From positions 1-64,000 of the forward strand of contig JANQSF010000063.1 of the NCBI GenBank assembly GCA_028284155.1: 64,000 bases of DNA, written 5' to 3'. The position numbers and the translations under genes were made by a program. The DNA is from Phycisphaeraceae bacterium (GTDB taxonomy: Bacteria > Planctomycetota > Phycisphaerae > Phycisphaerales > Phycisphaeraceae). Below are positions 1 through 9,770 of this stretch, in pieces. Position 1 is the stretch's first letter; each line of letters opens with the position of its first letter. The notes under the pieces were generated by a model that was given only the letters and a program-made list of their open reading frames with translations, was not told the origin of the DNA and ran no database searches.

Positions 1-3000
1 ACCGTCCCGTCGCTGTCCGCAACACCCAGGGCCGTCAGCGTCAACGCCTGACCCATCTCAACCGGGTCAGGGCTCACTACCAGCGAACCGATCGTCGGCC
101 AAATGTTCGGAGCGGCGACTATTACAGCAAATGTCTCGTCCACCGATAGCAAGTGCGGATCGGACGCACGAATCGTAATCTCAGTTTGACCCAATACACC
201 TTCTGTCAACAGTAAACTCACCTCGCCGAGGTCATCTATAGCCACAGACTTGACCGGCCCACTCGGCAGTTGTGTTACTACTTCATAAGACAGACCTTTG
301 CTAGGGTCTTCAGGATCATGAGGATCGTCAACATCCTCGAACACAAAGTGCACATCGAACGCATTGGTCAGGTCCGTGGACTGATCTGTTATGACAAGAT
401 CCCCGACCGGATTGATGACACGCGGTGCATCATTGACAGAGGCAACGGTCACTCGGAACCGGTCTTCCACAAATGCGCCAAACGGATCCGTGGCACGAAC
501 GACGACATCCGCCTCACCAAAAGCGTCGTGCGTGAGAGTCAGGTCTATATAGTGAGACTCATCTACGACTACCGACACGGGACTGGCACCATCGACCGGA
601 ATCACCCTGACTGTGTACTCCAACGAATCTTCATCGGAGAATACATCCGGGAGGTAAATCAAGTCATTGATCGGGCCCGAATCCTCGTCAATCGGGCCGG
701 GGTCATTGATGGCCTGAACCGCCGCTGGCAATGCATTGACACGCACGGTGAAGTCAGAGGTAAAGCTGACAGTGCCAAATTCCCCAGATTCGTCGATCAC
801 CTCGACAGAAACCAAGTACTCCCCTGGACTCGCATAATCGTGCATCAGGTCGACACTGCGGCTCGCGGTCTCGATCAATTCTCCCGGCACGAGGTCACCA
901 TCCGGGTCGGATCCGTCGCCCCACAGTACGTTCAGGCGCCAAGTCTCAAGGCCGGGGTCAATGACTTGAATCGTTCTTGCGAAGGTCTCACCGTCTTTGA
1001 TGACGACATCGCCACCGACATCAAGCTTGGGCTCCACATTCTGGACCATGACTTGGAATGATGCTTGTCCAGCCGGACCCTGATCGTCTGTGATCGTCAC
1101 AGACACTTCCTGCATCCCTAGCTGCGTAAGAACCATGGCACCCACGAAACGCTCGCTTACCGCGTCGGCATCTTCGTCACGCAGGATCAGCGGGACGGCC
1201 GATTCGTTCATGGCCATCGCCTCGCCCCGGAGTTGATCGACCGCACCCGTGTCAACAAACGTGCCTTCGAACGAGATGAATTGACCCTGATCGACCGGTC
1301 CCATCGGCATCGCGGTAAACTGAACCTGCGGTGCCGCGTTGGACACCACTACTTCAAACGTGTCGGCGACAATCCCGCCATCATCGTCGGTCACTGTAAG
1401 TGTCGCCGTGTAAGTCCCGTCCTGTACGTAAGTGTGCGCCCCATCCACCGACGCCCGCGTAGGCGACGTCGACCATGAGCCGCCCGACGAGTACGCTCCA
1501 CTACCGATCGAGTCCTGCAACTCGAACATATTCTCATCCAACCTTGTCACTACGTACCTGCCGTTGGCCGCGTTGTTGCCCTCCACGCCCGATACCGTCA
1601 CCACGTCACCACTAGCCAATCGGTGATCGGTCGACGTGATCACGATCGGACTGGCATCCGTCGCATCTTCGATCTGTCCGGCGAATAACTGTAAGTCGCC
1701 GGTGTCAGGCGCGCTGCCGTCCCCCCAGTCGATTTCATATGTGAACGTCTCTACCGTTTCATCCATTGGGTGATCCAAGTTGTTCGCCGAGCCCGGATCT
1801 ACAACCATCCCAAGATCCGAGATCAAGAGTGGCATCCCCTCGATCGCCATCTGGTCGTCGGCAATCAAGAGTTGCGGTGACTCGTTAGTCACGAACACTT
1901 GGAACTGCTGCGAGTCGATGTCGCCTTCGTCGTCGATCACCTTCACCGTCACCGTGAACGGAGACGACGTGTCGTCCGCGTACGTGTGCAAGCCGTCGAA
2001 CGAGCCGGCCGTCGGTGTCAATGCGTCACCCGCGATGTCGATCGTCGCAGAACCGGTGTCCAACGCTGATCCATCCCCCCAATTAATCTCAAACGTGAAC
2101 GTCTCGACCGTTGCACCCATTGGGTGATCTGAGTTGTCGAAGCCAGGATCAATGAACACGGCCAAGTCAGCCAACACGAGCGGCGTCCCCTCAGCCACCG
2201 TCGTGTCGCCGATCGGCTCCAACACCGGCGGTGCATTGGCCACCGTTACATTGACTATCAAATCCGTGGACTGACCACCGTCGTCGTCCATAACAGAGAA
2301 CGTCACCTCGTAATCGCCAACCTCCGCGTACACGTGAGAGCCGTCGAACGAACCCGACGTAACGCTGTCGGGGACACCAGGGGTATCAATCGTCGCATCA
2401 CCGGTCTCTGGCAACGACCCATCGCCCCAGTCAATCGTGTAGGTGAACGCTTCCTGCGTCCCACCTGATGGATCGTCGGAGTTGTCGAACCCAGGATCCT
2501 CAAACGTGCCCAAATCCGTCAGTACCAGCGGCGTCCCCTCGGCGATCGACTGGTCACCGTACAACGTCGTCAACAGCGGCACCACATTCTCAACCGTCAC
2601 CGTCGTCACGCCCGCGTCGGGGTACGTCCCGTCCTCGTCACGCAGCGTCACCCGCACCGTCCGGTCCGTGCCCGGCGCCGTGCCCCCGTCGGCAAATACG
2701 TGCGTCACCTCGGACGGAATCCCGCCTGACAGATCCACCGGCCCGACAAGACCGTCGCCCCAGTCAATCTCGATCAACTCAAGCGTGTCCGTACCAGGAT
2801 CCGAAAGCATCCCCGACAACGGAAGCGTAAACGTGTCGCCTTCAGCAAGTGCCAACGGAACGGGCATCGTGATCTCAGGCGCGGCGTTCTGAACCGTCAG
2901 CGGATGCAAGTCCTTCTCCGTTTCCCGGTTGTCATTGACCGTCAGCGTCACCTCGTACTCGCCATCGTCTTCCGGCGTGAACACGAACGGCGTCGCCAAG

Positions 3001-6000
3001 TCCGTTGGGCTGCTCACCGATACCTCTGTCGGCATCCCCTCCTCGTTTAGGACCGTCACCGACCAGCCGATCGTCGTGTCCGGGCCAAGCGGAACGCCGC
3101 CAACGTCCAACGCCGCACCCGTGAACGTCAACTGCGTCCCCTCCAGCAACGGCGACTGCGGGTTGACCCACGTCACCGCCACACTCGCCGCGTCCGGCGC
3201 CACGTTCTGGACAAACACCTGCGTCGTGTCCGTGTACGTCGCGCCGTTGTCAAGGTCCATCACCGTCACCGTCACATCGAAGATCCCGTCGTCGCTCGGC
3301 ATGAAATCAAACACGTCGTCCGAAGTCGGCTGACCCGTCGGGTCCGTCGTCGTGCCCGCCGGCAGCGGGCCCGGCTGCCCGTCGAAGTCACGGAACGCGA
3401 TGGACCACTCAAAGATCAAGTCGTCGCCGACGACCGACTTGAATCGCCATGGCTCTATCCCGGAGCCGTCACCACCGTCGGCCGAGAAGTACAGATCGCC
3501 ATCAATGCCCGACAGGTGCATCGGACCGGGAGCCAACGCTTGATCGATCATGATTTGCCGCATGGCAATACCATCGAAACGCCAGAGTCTCAGGTTGGCG
3601 TCGCTTCCCTTGGCCGCGAAGAAGAGTTGTGTCCCTAGTACGGCGAGTGCGGTGGGCTCGGCGTCGTCGTTCAGCGACGGGTCGGTGATCACCTGCACCC
3701 CGCTGCCGTCGTAGGCGTACAGCTGATCGTTGGATCCGTCGCTGGCCGAGAAGTACAACGAACTGTTCAACGACGCGTACGGCGTCGTCAGCGAGACCGA
3801 CTGCACAGCCGTCGCGCCAGTCGCCACACCGGCGGTCCCCGTCAGCTGCACCGCTTCGGTCAGGCCCGCGTCCAGACGCCAAAGCTGCACGTCCCCGTCA
3901 CTCTCCTTCGCCACGAAGTACAGGTCGTCATCCGTCGTGTCCGCCGGCGTGCCGCGATCGTCCACGAAGAAGTCGCTGGCGCCCGACGGCACCTCCAGCG
4001 TCATACCGCCGGACGCCGTCACCGCCGTCACGCTCCCGTCGGACTCCAAACGGTGAAACTGACGCGTGCCACCTACTTCCGCCACGAAGTACAACTCACC
4101 GTCCAGCCCCACCAGGTTCGACGGCGCCGCCATCGGGTCCAACAACTCCGTCTCACGGATCGTCGCGGCCGTGTCATACGACCAAACCTGTGGACCGTAA
4201 ACCGGATCGCTGGCCGTGAAGTACAGCTTGTTCCCCACGACCTCCGTCTCCATCACGTCCGACAGGCCGCCGACCAGCAATTGGGTCACCGTACCGGTGT
4301 GGGTCGCGCCCATCGTTGTGCTAGAGACTGCATCCAGACGGAAGTGGCCGTCGCCACCGTCGCCGCCGTGGTGGGTGCTGCCCATGCCCCCGTCAGCGCC
4401 CGCGACATCAGGTCCCGAAAGATTGATGTCGCCGCCACGGATGAACACCGTGCCACCGGCGCCGCCGCCACCGCCGAATTCGACTGGATTAGGATCGGTG
4501 TCGAGGGGAGTGCCAGGATCACCGCCGGCATCGACTACGCCACTGCCGCTGGCGTTGCGTGCCGTCACAAACACGATGCCGCCACCGTCGCCGCCGCGAG
4601 GACCAAACTGGCGGCCCTGACCGCCGCCACCGCCCATGAACAGGCGGCTCAAGTCATTGAAGCCACTGGGGTCGCCCCCGTGGGAGACGATGCTCGGATG
4701 ACCTTGCAACGCCGCACCATCCTGACCGCCAGTACGGCTACCACCGCCGCCGCCGGAAAGATTGCCGCCGCCGCCGCCCAACCCCAGCGGACCGGTCCAC
4801 AGCGTCCCATACCCGTCCGCGCCCTCACCCGTACGCCCCACGTCGTTGCTGCCCTGGCCACTACCAAAGCCGCCACGATAGCCGCGGCCGCTCACATTGA
4901 TCGTGCCATTGAGCACCAAGTCTTCCGCCACACGGAACGCTAACACGCCACCGACCAGGCCGACGTCGTTCGCGTTCAATCGCGCGTTCCACGGCTGGGG
5001 CTCAATGACCTGGCCCGCGTCGACCGTCAGCGAAGCAAAGTTAGGAACGTACGCCAACTGAACGCGGGGCACCGTCCCGTTGGAAACCCCGGAGTTACTG
5101 TCCGGGTTCTCCAGCACGCTGCTGTCGTGGAAGTAATTGTGCTGCAGGCCCGAGGTCAGCACGATCGTGGCAAGGTCGCCATTCTCTACATACGACTCCA
5201 CGTAAGCGAACTCGTATCGCCCCTTCTTCGGCTCCAACGGATCCTCCCCGCCTGAATCACTCTCGCGAACCTGGTGGATCAGGATCTCGTCGCCATCAAA
5301 CAAACCACGCGGGCCCAGTGACTCCTTGCGGACCTCCAGCGTCGTCGTGCCCGCCGTCCAGCTGACCTCGTTGACATTGCCAAGCGTTGCCGACGAGTCG
5401 TAGGGACGGAACAACGCCTCGTAATCGCTCACGCTCCTGTCATTCAGCGTGTAACGCCAAGGGTTCTGCGAATCGATCGTCACATGACCGTCGCGGCCCG
5501 TTCCCAGATTCACCAACGTCTGCGAAGACGGATCAAACGGCTGGATCTGCGTGCTCGCGACACGCTGCGAAAGACCCGAAAGCGGGTCGTAACGCCACAA
5601 GCCACGGGAGTTGCCGTCGAACGCCGTGAAGAAAACATCACCGTCGAAAACAATCAGGTCACGGGGCGATGAATCACCCATCGATACCAATACATCGTCG
5701 TTGATGTCCGTGGCTGGGACAAGCAATGACGCGTCAGTGCCGTCATACTTCCAGAGCTCACGTCCGACCGCCTGATCATCAGCGACAAAATAGACATCCT
5801 GCCCCAACGCCGTGAACTCTTCTGGATTAGACGCCTGCGCGCCGGGGACAAGGTCCGCCAACAGATTCGCCCCAAAGTCGTGTAATCGCGCATTCAGAGA
5901 GATCGGGGTCCCCTCGGGCCCGAACCGTGAAGGCGAGGCTTCCACGCGGAGCACTTCGAAGTTACCGAAGTCGATGTCGGTCGCGATTGGCGAGCCCGCT

Positions 6001-6020
6001 AGGTCAACGTCGGCCGTCCC
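1..6020 (-). CDS. Giant secreted repeat protein (PKD/cadherin-like, propeller-like), partial at both ends
   Basis: One frame stays open on the minus strand from about 6020 to the window edge (about 2000 codons) and runs off at position 1. Read from its 5' side it has propeller-like segments with ELWKYDGT-type motifs (about 5890-5590), a Gly-rich stretch with GGGGG runs (about 4980-4380), and more segments of the LWRLD/LWRFDG type (about 4300-3430). Then come repeated PKD-like modules with WGDGS and HTYxxxGxYTATLTVTDDDG motifs (about 3400-800) and cadherin-like modules with VNDAP linkers (to the edge). These are modules of extracellular adhesion or surface proteins. No start codon, signal peptide or N-terminal anchor is visible. 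The 5' part looks lost or frameshifted: the phrase VAGETVTFRLSG lies in another frame just upstream, beside an integrase fragment. The frame is secure; the exact function is unknown. Confidence 0.85.
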
Positions 6021-6074
6021 GACAGCCGGAAGGTGACGGTCTCGCCAGCCACGTTCAACCCAACGAGTAAGTCG

Positions 6075-6200
6075 GTTCAGCAACAGGCACGCAACACCCT
6101 GATGTGGCTGGAAGACCAAAGCCTTGACTGTCGATTCATCATCCGTGATCACGACACCAAGTTCACAGGTGCTTTCGACGGCCTGTTCGAGCAGGCACAC
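6075..6200 (+). pseudogene. Integrase (rve-type transposase) fragment
   Basis: About 42 codons read VQQQARN, then FIIRDHDTKFTGAFD, then LFEQA. This matches the segment around the second catalytic Asp of rve/DDE integrases, where phrases like QQARN and LIRDxDxKFTxxFD are typical. No first Asp, final Glu or HTH region is present, so it is a remnant. It lies between the broken 5' end of the giant minus-strand gene and the start of the esterase gene at 6205. It differs from the intact transposase at 24569-25795, so it comes from another element. The family call rests on the motif only. Confidence 0.6.
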
Positions 6201-6204
6201 GACA

Positions 6205-7470
6205 ATGTTGAACAACGGTCCTCTGCGAATCTCGATCCTGTTACTCACGATGGGGCTGTTGGCACTCCCCGCTATCGCAGCAGAAGATCCTGATCAACTG
6301 CCCGACCCCGACGGCAAGCCGGCCGACATGTCCAAGCCGGTCAAGGTGTTCATCTTGATGGGCCAGTCAAACATGGTTGGCTTCGGCAGCACGGCCGGCT
6401 TGAAGACCGCCGCCGAGAAGGGGCAATACCCCTACCTCCTTGACGACGTCGGTAACTGGACGGTCCGCAGAGACGTGCGCAACGTGCGTGTCATGTGTTC
6501 CGGCTCGGGCCCGTGGAAGACACATTTCAACGATTGGCTGAGCGGGAGCAATAGCTCGGGGGCAGGCATTGGCAAGTTTGGGCCGGAGATCGGGATTGGT
6601 TATCACGTCGCGCATCTACTGGACGAGCCGGTCTTGATCCTCAAGACCTGCATCGGCAACCGCAGTCTGGGTTACGACCTGCTACCACCCAGTGCGGTCG
6701 GAACAGGTGCAGGGGACAGGTCCTATGAAGGCAACAAAGATGATCCCAACCGAACGCCCAAAGCGGGGGCCTGGTACGCGGGTGTGCAGTACGACGGAGA
6801 CACGAGAGCCGCCAAGGAGGTCCTTAAAGACCTGGGCACCTATTACCCCGGTGCTAAGAAGTTCGAGGTGGCGGGCTTCTTTTTCTGGCAAGGCGCCAAG
6901 GACTTGGGCCGGGGCGGCCGTGCGGACACCTACGAAACGAACCTAGTCCACTTGATCCAGGACCTGCGCAAGGACTTCAATGCTCCGGACGCGCCCTTCG
7001 TCTGCGCCACCATGGGGCAGGAAAAGAAGGGCGCCACGATCTGCGACGCTCAACTCGCGGTCGACGGCAGGAGCGGGAAGTACCCGGCGTTCAAGGGCAA
7101 CGTGGCGACGTTTTATTCCAACCCGGTTTCCAAGGGGGGCGGCGCCAACGGTCACTACGGCGGGAACGCGGAGACCTATATGAACGTCGGCGAAGGCATG
7201 GGACGCGAGATGGTCAGGCTATTGAAGACGCAAACAAAAAGCACGAAGTCCAACGGCGAGACGCCTTCAACTGGGGCGTCGAACGCGGTCCTAGAGCGAC
7301 TGGCTTCCGAAAAACTGCGGAAGGTCCAAAGTTTTCTAAGTCGCAAGAATCTGACGCAGAAGCAGCGTGATGTCGCCAGGAACCACCTCGAATTGATCAT
7401 CAAGAGGTACCCTGATACCGGATCGGCCAAGGAAGCCCGCAAGTTGCTCAAGGAGATTCCGGGCGAGTAA
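6205..7470 (+). CDS. Secreted SGNH / sialate O-acetylesterase-like protein
   Basis: 421 residues. The ATG at 6205 is chosen because it gives a clear signal peptide (ISILLLTMGLLALPAIAA); more upstream in-frame codons overlap the integrase remnant. The mature part carries the SASA/DUF303 esterase signature: VFILMGQSNMVG (nucleophile Ser block), GPEIGIGYHVA, FFFWQGAKD and a C-terminal HYGGNAETY block that would hold the catalytic His. This family removes acetyl or other acyl groups from sugars outside the cytoplasm; the real substrate here is unknown. The last 60 residues form a Lys/Arg-rich helical tail resembling a single TPR-like unit (LIIKRYPDTGSAKEARKLL). It stands alone, with 316 bases before the next gene. 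Confidence 0.85.
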   Translation: MLNNGPLRISILLLTMGLLALPAIAAEDPDQLPDPDGKPADMSKPVKVFILMGQSNMVGFGSTAGLKTAAEKGQYPYLLDDVGNWTVRRDVRNVRVMCSGSGPWKTHFNDWLSGSNSSGAGIGKFGPEIGIGYHVAHLLDEPVLILKTCIGNRSLGYDLLPPSAVGTGAGDRSYEGNKDDPNRTPKAGAWYAGVQYDGDTRAAKEVLKDLGTYYPGAKKFEVAGFFFWQGAKDLGRGGRADTYETNLVHLIQDLRKDFNAPDAPFVCATMGQEKKGATICDAQLAVDGRSGKYPAFKGNVATFYSNPVSKGGGANGHYGGNAETYMNVGEGMGREMVRLLKTQTKSTKSNGETPSTGASNAVLERLASEKLRKVQSFLSRKNLTQKQRDVARNHLELIIKRYPDTGSAKEARKLLKEIPGE

Positions 7471-7786
7471 TGCGTTTGACCCTTTTCCGCCGGCGGCCAA
7501 TGGATTGGTACGCCTGAGCAATCGCGAACCGGTCGACTCGGTTGCGACCCGTCGCAAAACAGTCTGGGCAGGCAGGCATTGTCAACAGAACTGCTTGGAC
7601 CTTGCCCGCTCGGTGTTCCGCCATCTGGCATGATTAGTTCGCCACGGCACCGTCGTATCGATCATCTCCCGAGAACACACCAAATCACCCCTGCCTGTAC
7701 AATCGAATAATTACGCTTTCGACGCTGCGATCGACGCGTATTGCCCTAGACGACATACCTACAGAATCCGAAGAAGGATCCGAACC
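7471..7786. other. Intergenic region upstream of the MoxR cluster
   Basis: 316 bases without a convincing gene. It must hold the end of the esterase transcript and the promoter of the eight-gene cluster. A weak inverted repeat (AACCG...CGGTT, near 7527-7543) is visible, but it lacks a T-run and is not called a terminator. A purine-rich GAAGGA lies just before the MoxR ATG. Confidence 0.4.
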
Positions 7787-8812
7787 ATGCCGGCCCAGAC
7801 AGACGACATCCAGGCGATCGAGCAGCTCGGTGAAGCGCGCGATTCGATCGTGACCGAGTTGCGCAAATCCATCGTTGGGATGGACGACGTGGTCGACCAG
7901 ATGCTGATCGCCATCTTTGCCCGCGGGCACTGCCTGCTGGTGGGTGTGCCTGGTCTGGCAAAGACGCTGCTGGTCAGTTCATTAGCCCAGACGATGTCGT
8001 TGTCTTTCAAACGCATCCAGTTCACACCCGACCTGATGCCCTCGGACATCACGGGGACCGAGCTGCTGCAGGAAGACCCGCAAACGCACGAACGCCGATT
8101 CAAATTCCAGAAGGGGCCGGTGTTCACGAACCTGCTGCTGGCCGACGAGATCAACCGAACGCCGCCGAAAACCCAGGCCGCGCTGCTCGAGGCGATGCAG
8201 GAAAAGCGTGTGTCGTCCGGCGGTGAAGATTATCGGCTTGACGAGCCTTTCTTCGTGCTCGCGACGCAGAACCCGATCGAGCAGGAGGGCACGTACCCGT
8301 TGCCCGAGGCGCAGCTCGACCGCTTCCTCTTCAACATTCACGTCAAGTACCCCAGCAAGCGCGAGGAGCTTGACATCATGAAGAGCGTGACGACGGACGA
8401 CGAGCCGAAGATCAACCCCGTGGTGACCGGCGAACAGATCACGGAGTTCCAACATGTGGTCCGCCGAATCCCCGTGGCTGATCATGTGTTTGAGTATGCG
8501 GCGGAACTGGTCCGAGCGACTCGGCCGAACGAGGCGGAAGCGCCGCAATTCGTGAAAGCCCTGATGGCCTGGGGGGCGGGGCCGCGTGCGTCGTTGAACC
8601 TGATCGTGGCGGGCAAGGCGCGTGCGGCGTTGCGCGGACGCGGGCACGTGTCGATCGAGGATGTCCAGGCCTTGTGCCTGCCGATCCTACGTCACCGGGT
8701 GATCCCGAACTTCGCGGCCCGTTCCGAGGGGATGTCGGCCGACACATTGATCGAGCGACTCTTGAAAGAAATCCCCGCCGACGAGTCGCTGTACGCCAAG
8801 CAGGCCGGTTGA
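7787..8812 (+). CDS. MoxR-family AAA+ ATPase
   Basis: 341 residues, the usual length for MoxR. Walker A is GVPGLAKT (residues 53-60), Walker B LLLADE (116-121) followed by INRTPPKTQAALLEAMQE, and sensor 1 lies in ATQNPIEQEGTYPLPEAQLDRF (159-180), all diagnostic for the family. MoxR ATPases work as cytoplasmic chaperones that remodel or activate vWA-domain partners. The start is supported by a GAAGGA box a few bases upstream. It is the first gene of a co-directional cluster and is followed after 28 bases by a DUF58 gene, the standard pairing. The substrate or metal centre it matures cannot be told from sequence. Confidence 0.95.
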   Translation: MPAQTDDIQAIEQLGEARDSIVTELRKSIVGMDDVVDQMLIAIFARGHCLLVGVPGLAKTLLVSSLAQTMSLSFKRIQFTPDLMPSDITGTELLQEDPQTHERRFKFQKGPVFTNLLLADEINRTPPKTQAALLEAMQEKRVSSGGEDYRLDEPFFVLATQNPIEQEGTYPLPEAQLDRFLFNIHVKYPSKREELDIMKSVTTDDEPKINPVVTGEQITEFQHVVRRIPVADHVFEYAAELVRATRPNEAEAPQFVKALMAWGAGPRASLNLIVAGKARAALRGRGHVSIEDVQALCLPILRHRVIPNFAARSEGMSADTLIERLLKEIPADESLYAKQAG

Positions 8813-8840
8813 TCGTCCGACCGCGAGGGTGCTGTAAACG

Positions 8841-9770
8841 ATGACCGACCACCTGCCACGCACGTTCTATCTCGACCCCGAGGTGCTCAAGAAGCTGGGC
8901 GACCTTGAGCTGATCGCCCGCGAGGCGGTCGAGGGTTTGCGTGTCGGCAGCCACCGCAGCCAACTCCGCGGATTCAGCACCGAGTTTGTCCACCACCGCC
9001 AGTACGCGCCGGGCGACGCGTTGCGGACGATCGACTGGCGGGTGTTCGGCCGAACCGACCGCTACTACACCAAACTGTACGAAGCCGAGACCAACTTCGA
9101 CTGCCACTTGCTCATCGACGCCAGCGCGTCGATGACCTATGGCTCGGGCAAGGTCAGCAAGCTGGAGTATGCGAAGTACCTCGCGGCGTCGCTCGGCTAC
9201 CTGGTGCTCAGCCAGCGCGACTCGCTGGGCCTGTCGGTCTTCGACTCGAAGGTGCGCGCGTATGTCCCGCCGCGCTCGTCGATGAACATGATCGTCGAGA
9301 TCGATCGGCTATTGCGCGAGATCGAGCCGGAGCCGCGTACGACGATCGCCAGGCAACTGCACGACACCGCCCTGCTGATCAAGCGGCGGTCGTTTGTCGT
9401 GGTGATCTCCGACCTGCTTTCGGATGTCGATGACATCCTGGCCGGGCTCGACCACCTGCGGTACGACGGGCACAATGTCGTCGTGTTGCACACACTGGAC
9501 CCGTACGAGTTGTCGTTCCCCTTCAAGGGGGCCTGGCGGTTTGACGGGCTGGAGCAGGAAGAGCCGCTGACCACACAATCCGAACGCATCCGCGACGACT
9601 ATCTGAAGAACCTGGGCGAGTTTCTCGACGCGCTGCGGGCCGGCTGTGTTGCCAGTCACATTGATTACGCGCTCGTCGATACGTCCCGCCCGCTCGACGC
9701 TGTGCTCAGTGAGTTCTTCTTTCAGCGTCAGTCCACATTGGTTAGCCCGTCCGCATCGGCACACGCATGA
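8841..9770 (+). CDS. DUF58 domain protein (vWA-like)
   Basis: 309 residues. It has the DUF58 hallmark RQYAPGDALRTIDWRVFGRTD (residues about 53-72) followed by a vWA-like core with an intact MIDAS-type DASAS (93-97) and LVVISDLLSD-like strands. DUF58 proteins are the usual partner of MoxR ATPases. No signal peptide or membrane segment is seen, so it probably acts in the cytoplasm. A GAGGG box lies upstream of the ATG at 8841. Its stop overlaps the next start (ATGA), which suggests translational coupling with the BatA-like gene. Confidence 0.93.
   Translation: MTDHLPRTFYLDPEVLKKLGDLELIAREAVEGLRVGSHRSQLRGFSTEFVHHRQYAPGDALRTIDWRVFGRTDRYYTKLYEAETNFDCHLLIDASASMTYGSGKVSKLEYAKYLAASLGYLVLSQRDSLGLSVFDSKVRAYVPPRSSMNMIVEIDRLLREIEPEPRTTIARQLHDTALLIKRRSFVVVISDLLSDVDDILAGLDHLRYDGHNVVVLHTLDPYELSFPFKGAWRFDGLEQEEPLTTQSERIRDDYLKNLGEFLDALRAGCVASHIDYALVDTSRPLDAVLSEFFFQRQSTLVSPSASAHA

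Noticed and set aside
1..3400. The repeated 300-base PKD-like units as a DNA repeat array
   Set aside because: Similarity is at protein level with diverged DNA; it is explained by tandem domains in one coding frame.
4053..4943. Long plus-strand open frame (296 codons) inside the left region
   Set aside because: It is antisense to the giant PKD-like frame and has Ala/Thr/His-rich nonsense composition with no domain.
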